The position numbers and the translations under genes were made by a program. Positions 63,476 through 64,000 of a stretch of 64,000 nucleotides of DNA are shown in pieces. The notes under the pieces were generated by a model. The model was given only the letters and a program-made list of their open reading frames with translations, did no database searches and had not been told where the DNA came from. The stretch's first letter is position 1; every line of letters starts with the position of its first letter. The DNA comes from Campylorhamphus procurvoides (lineage: Eukaryota; Chordata; Aves; Passeriformes; Dendrocolaptidae), in NCBI GenBank assembly GCA_013396655.1, contig WBMV01003156.1:2809361-2873360 (forward strand). Reading direction: 5' to 3'.

Positions 63476-63805
63476 CCTTTACTACCACGGATTTGGTTTC
63501 TTTCCAGTACTAAGGGCAAGAAAAAAAAAGCCCAGGCACCTGAAACTTTATTCTCTGGGGAGCGATACAGCTGTTCCCATTTACAGATTTAGCGACCTGC
63601 CCCGCTACACAAGTGGCACAAATTCAACGCAGCCCAAGGCAGGGGACACCTGGGAGTTTTTGGGGGGGACTCGCACGGCGACACTCATTTGTTGGGAGAC
63701 GGGACACCGCCCGTCACGGCGAGATGCGCTAACCCCCTCTCTATGCTGCCCAGAGAAAGAAAAAGTTGAGTCAATAATAATAATAAAAAAATAATTTTTA
63801 AAAAA

Positions 63806-63853
63806 TGAAAAGCGCTGGAAAAAAAAAATTGAAAAGCACTGGAAAAAAGAAAG
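63806..63853 (+). repeat. Two 24-bp tandem units
   Basis: Units at 63806-63829 and 63830-63853 share TGAAAAGC.CTGGAAAAAA and differ by G/A in the core. They merge into the GAAA repeat that follows. Confidence 0.8.
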
Positions 63854-63864
63854 AAAGAAAGAAA
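63849..63864 (+). repeat. (GAAA)4 microsatellite
   Basis: Four exact GAAA units inside the A-rich gap between the two CpG-rich blocks. Confidence 0.85.
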
Positions 63865-64000
63865 AAACAACAAACCACACACAAACCAAAAAAACCACGA
63901 AGTGCCGAGTGCTGCATCCCGACTCAGCCCGCGCCCCCGGAGCGACCCCCGCCCGCCCGGAGGGGACCGGAGGGACAAGGAGCGGCGCCCGCCTACCCCT

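Larger units (their letters stand above)
63541..64000. promoter_or_regulatory. CpG-rich edge of a probable promoter island
   Basis: I count 28 CpG dinucleotides in 460 bases, against almost none in most of the window. They fall in two parts: about 63541-63730, and 63901-64000, where there are 13 CpGs and 78% G+C. Between them lies an A-rich simple-repeat stretch. The last part holds G/C boxes (CCCCGCCCGCCC), as in SP1-type promoters. This is most likely the flank of a CpG island over a first exon lying at or beyond 64000. On the minus strand the last bases read AGGG/GTAGGC, which could be the donor of that first exon. A plus-strand gene starting just outside is equally possible. Confidence 0.7.

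Noticed and set aside
63462..63978. Open frames on both strands at the CpG-rich edge
   Set aside because: They run through simple repeats and have no recognised domain. More likely untranslated or promoter DNA.

Overview
The window reads as nuclear DNA from a bird: A+T-rich, gene-poor vertebrate sequence. The diagnosis rests on two degenerate CR1 LINE copies and one solo LTR of the avian ERVL-type family. CR1 also occurs in crocodilians and turtles, so the LTR is what favours a bird. No prokaryotic gene, CRISPR array, operon, rRNA or tRNA was found. Apart from the CR1 reverse-transcriptase remains, no open frame encodes a protein I recognise, and most short open frames lie in CG-poor sequence where they are expected by chance.

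Layout: 1-12229 is unannotated single-copy-looking DNA with a few GC-richer blocks (about 1085-1260, 3350-3670, 8069-8432) and an A/C-only tract. A CR1 3' fragment lies at 12230-13089. A 67-bp tandem duplication is at 17185-17318. A T/G-only tract (18591-18678) and an A/C tract (18996-19158) face each other as an imperfect inverted pair. A longer CR1 copy, from the endonuclease-RT linker to the 3' end, covers about 21480-23225. About 15 kb without a clear feature follows, up to a solo LTR at 38548-38849 flanked by a perfect 5-bp target-site duplication (GAAAC). The rest, to about 63.5 kb, is again A+T-rich with simple repeats, two C-runs that could form G-quadruplexes on the minus strand, and a few perfect palindromes.

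The right edge (63541-64000) is abruptly CpG-rich, with 13 CpGs and 78% G+C in the last 100 bases. It looks like the flank of a CpG-island promoter. A plausible reading is that the window is mostly intron 1 of a large minus-strand gene whose first exon lies just beyond 64000, or the upstream flank of a plus-strand gene starting there. The sequence does not decide between these.

Several splice-bounded blocks on both strands (3494-3611 +, 24952-25052 -, 40452-40516 -, 52797-52948 -) are listed as weak exon candidates. I found no convincing undescribed biological system. The observations most worth a second look are the solo LTR with its duplication, the bipartite CpG edge, the inverted T/G and A/C tracts, and a GC-richer frame-shifted coding-like remnant at 43712-43974.
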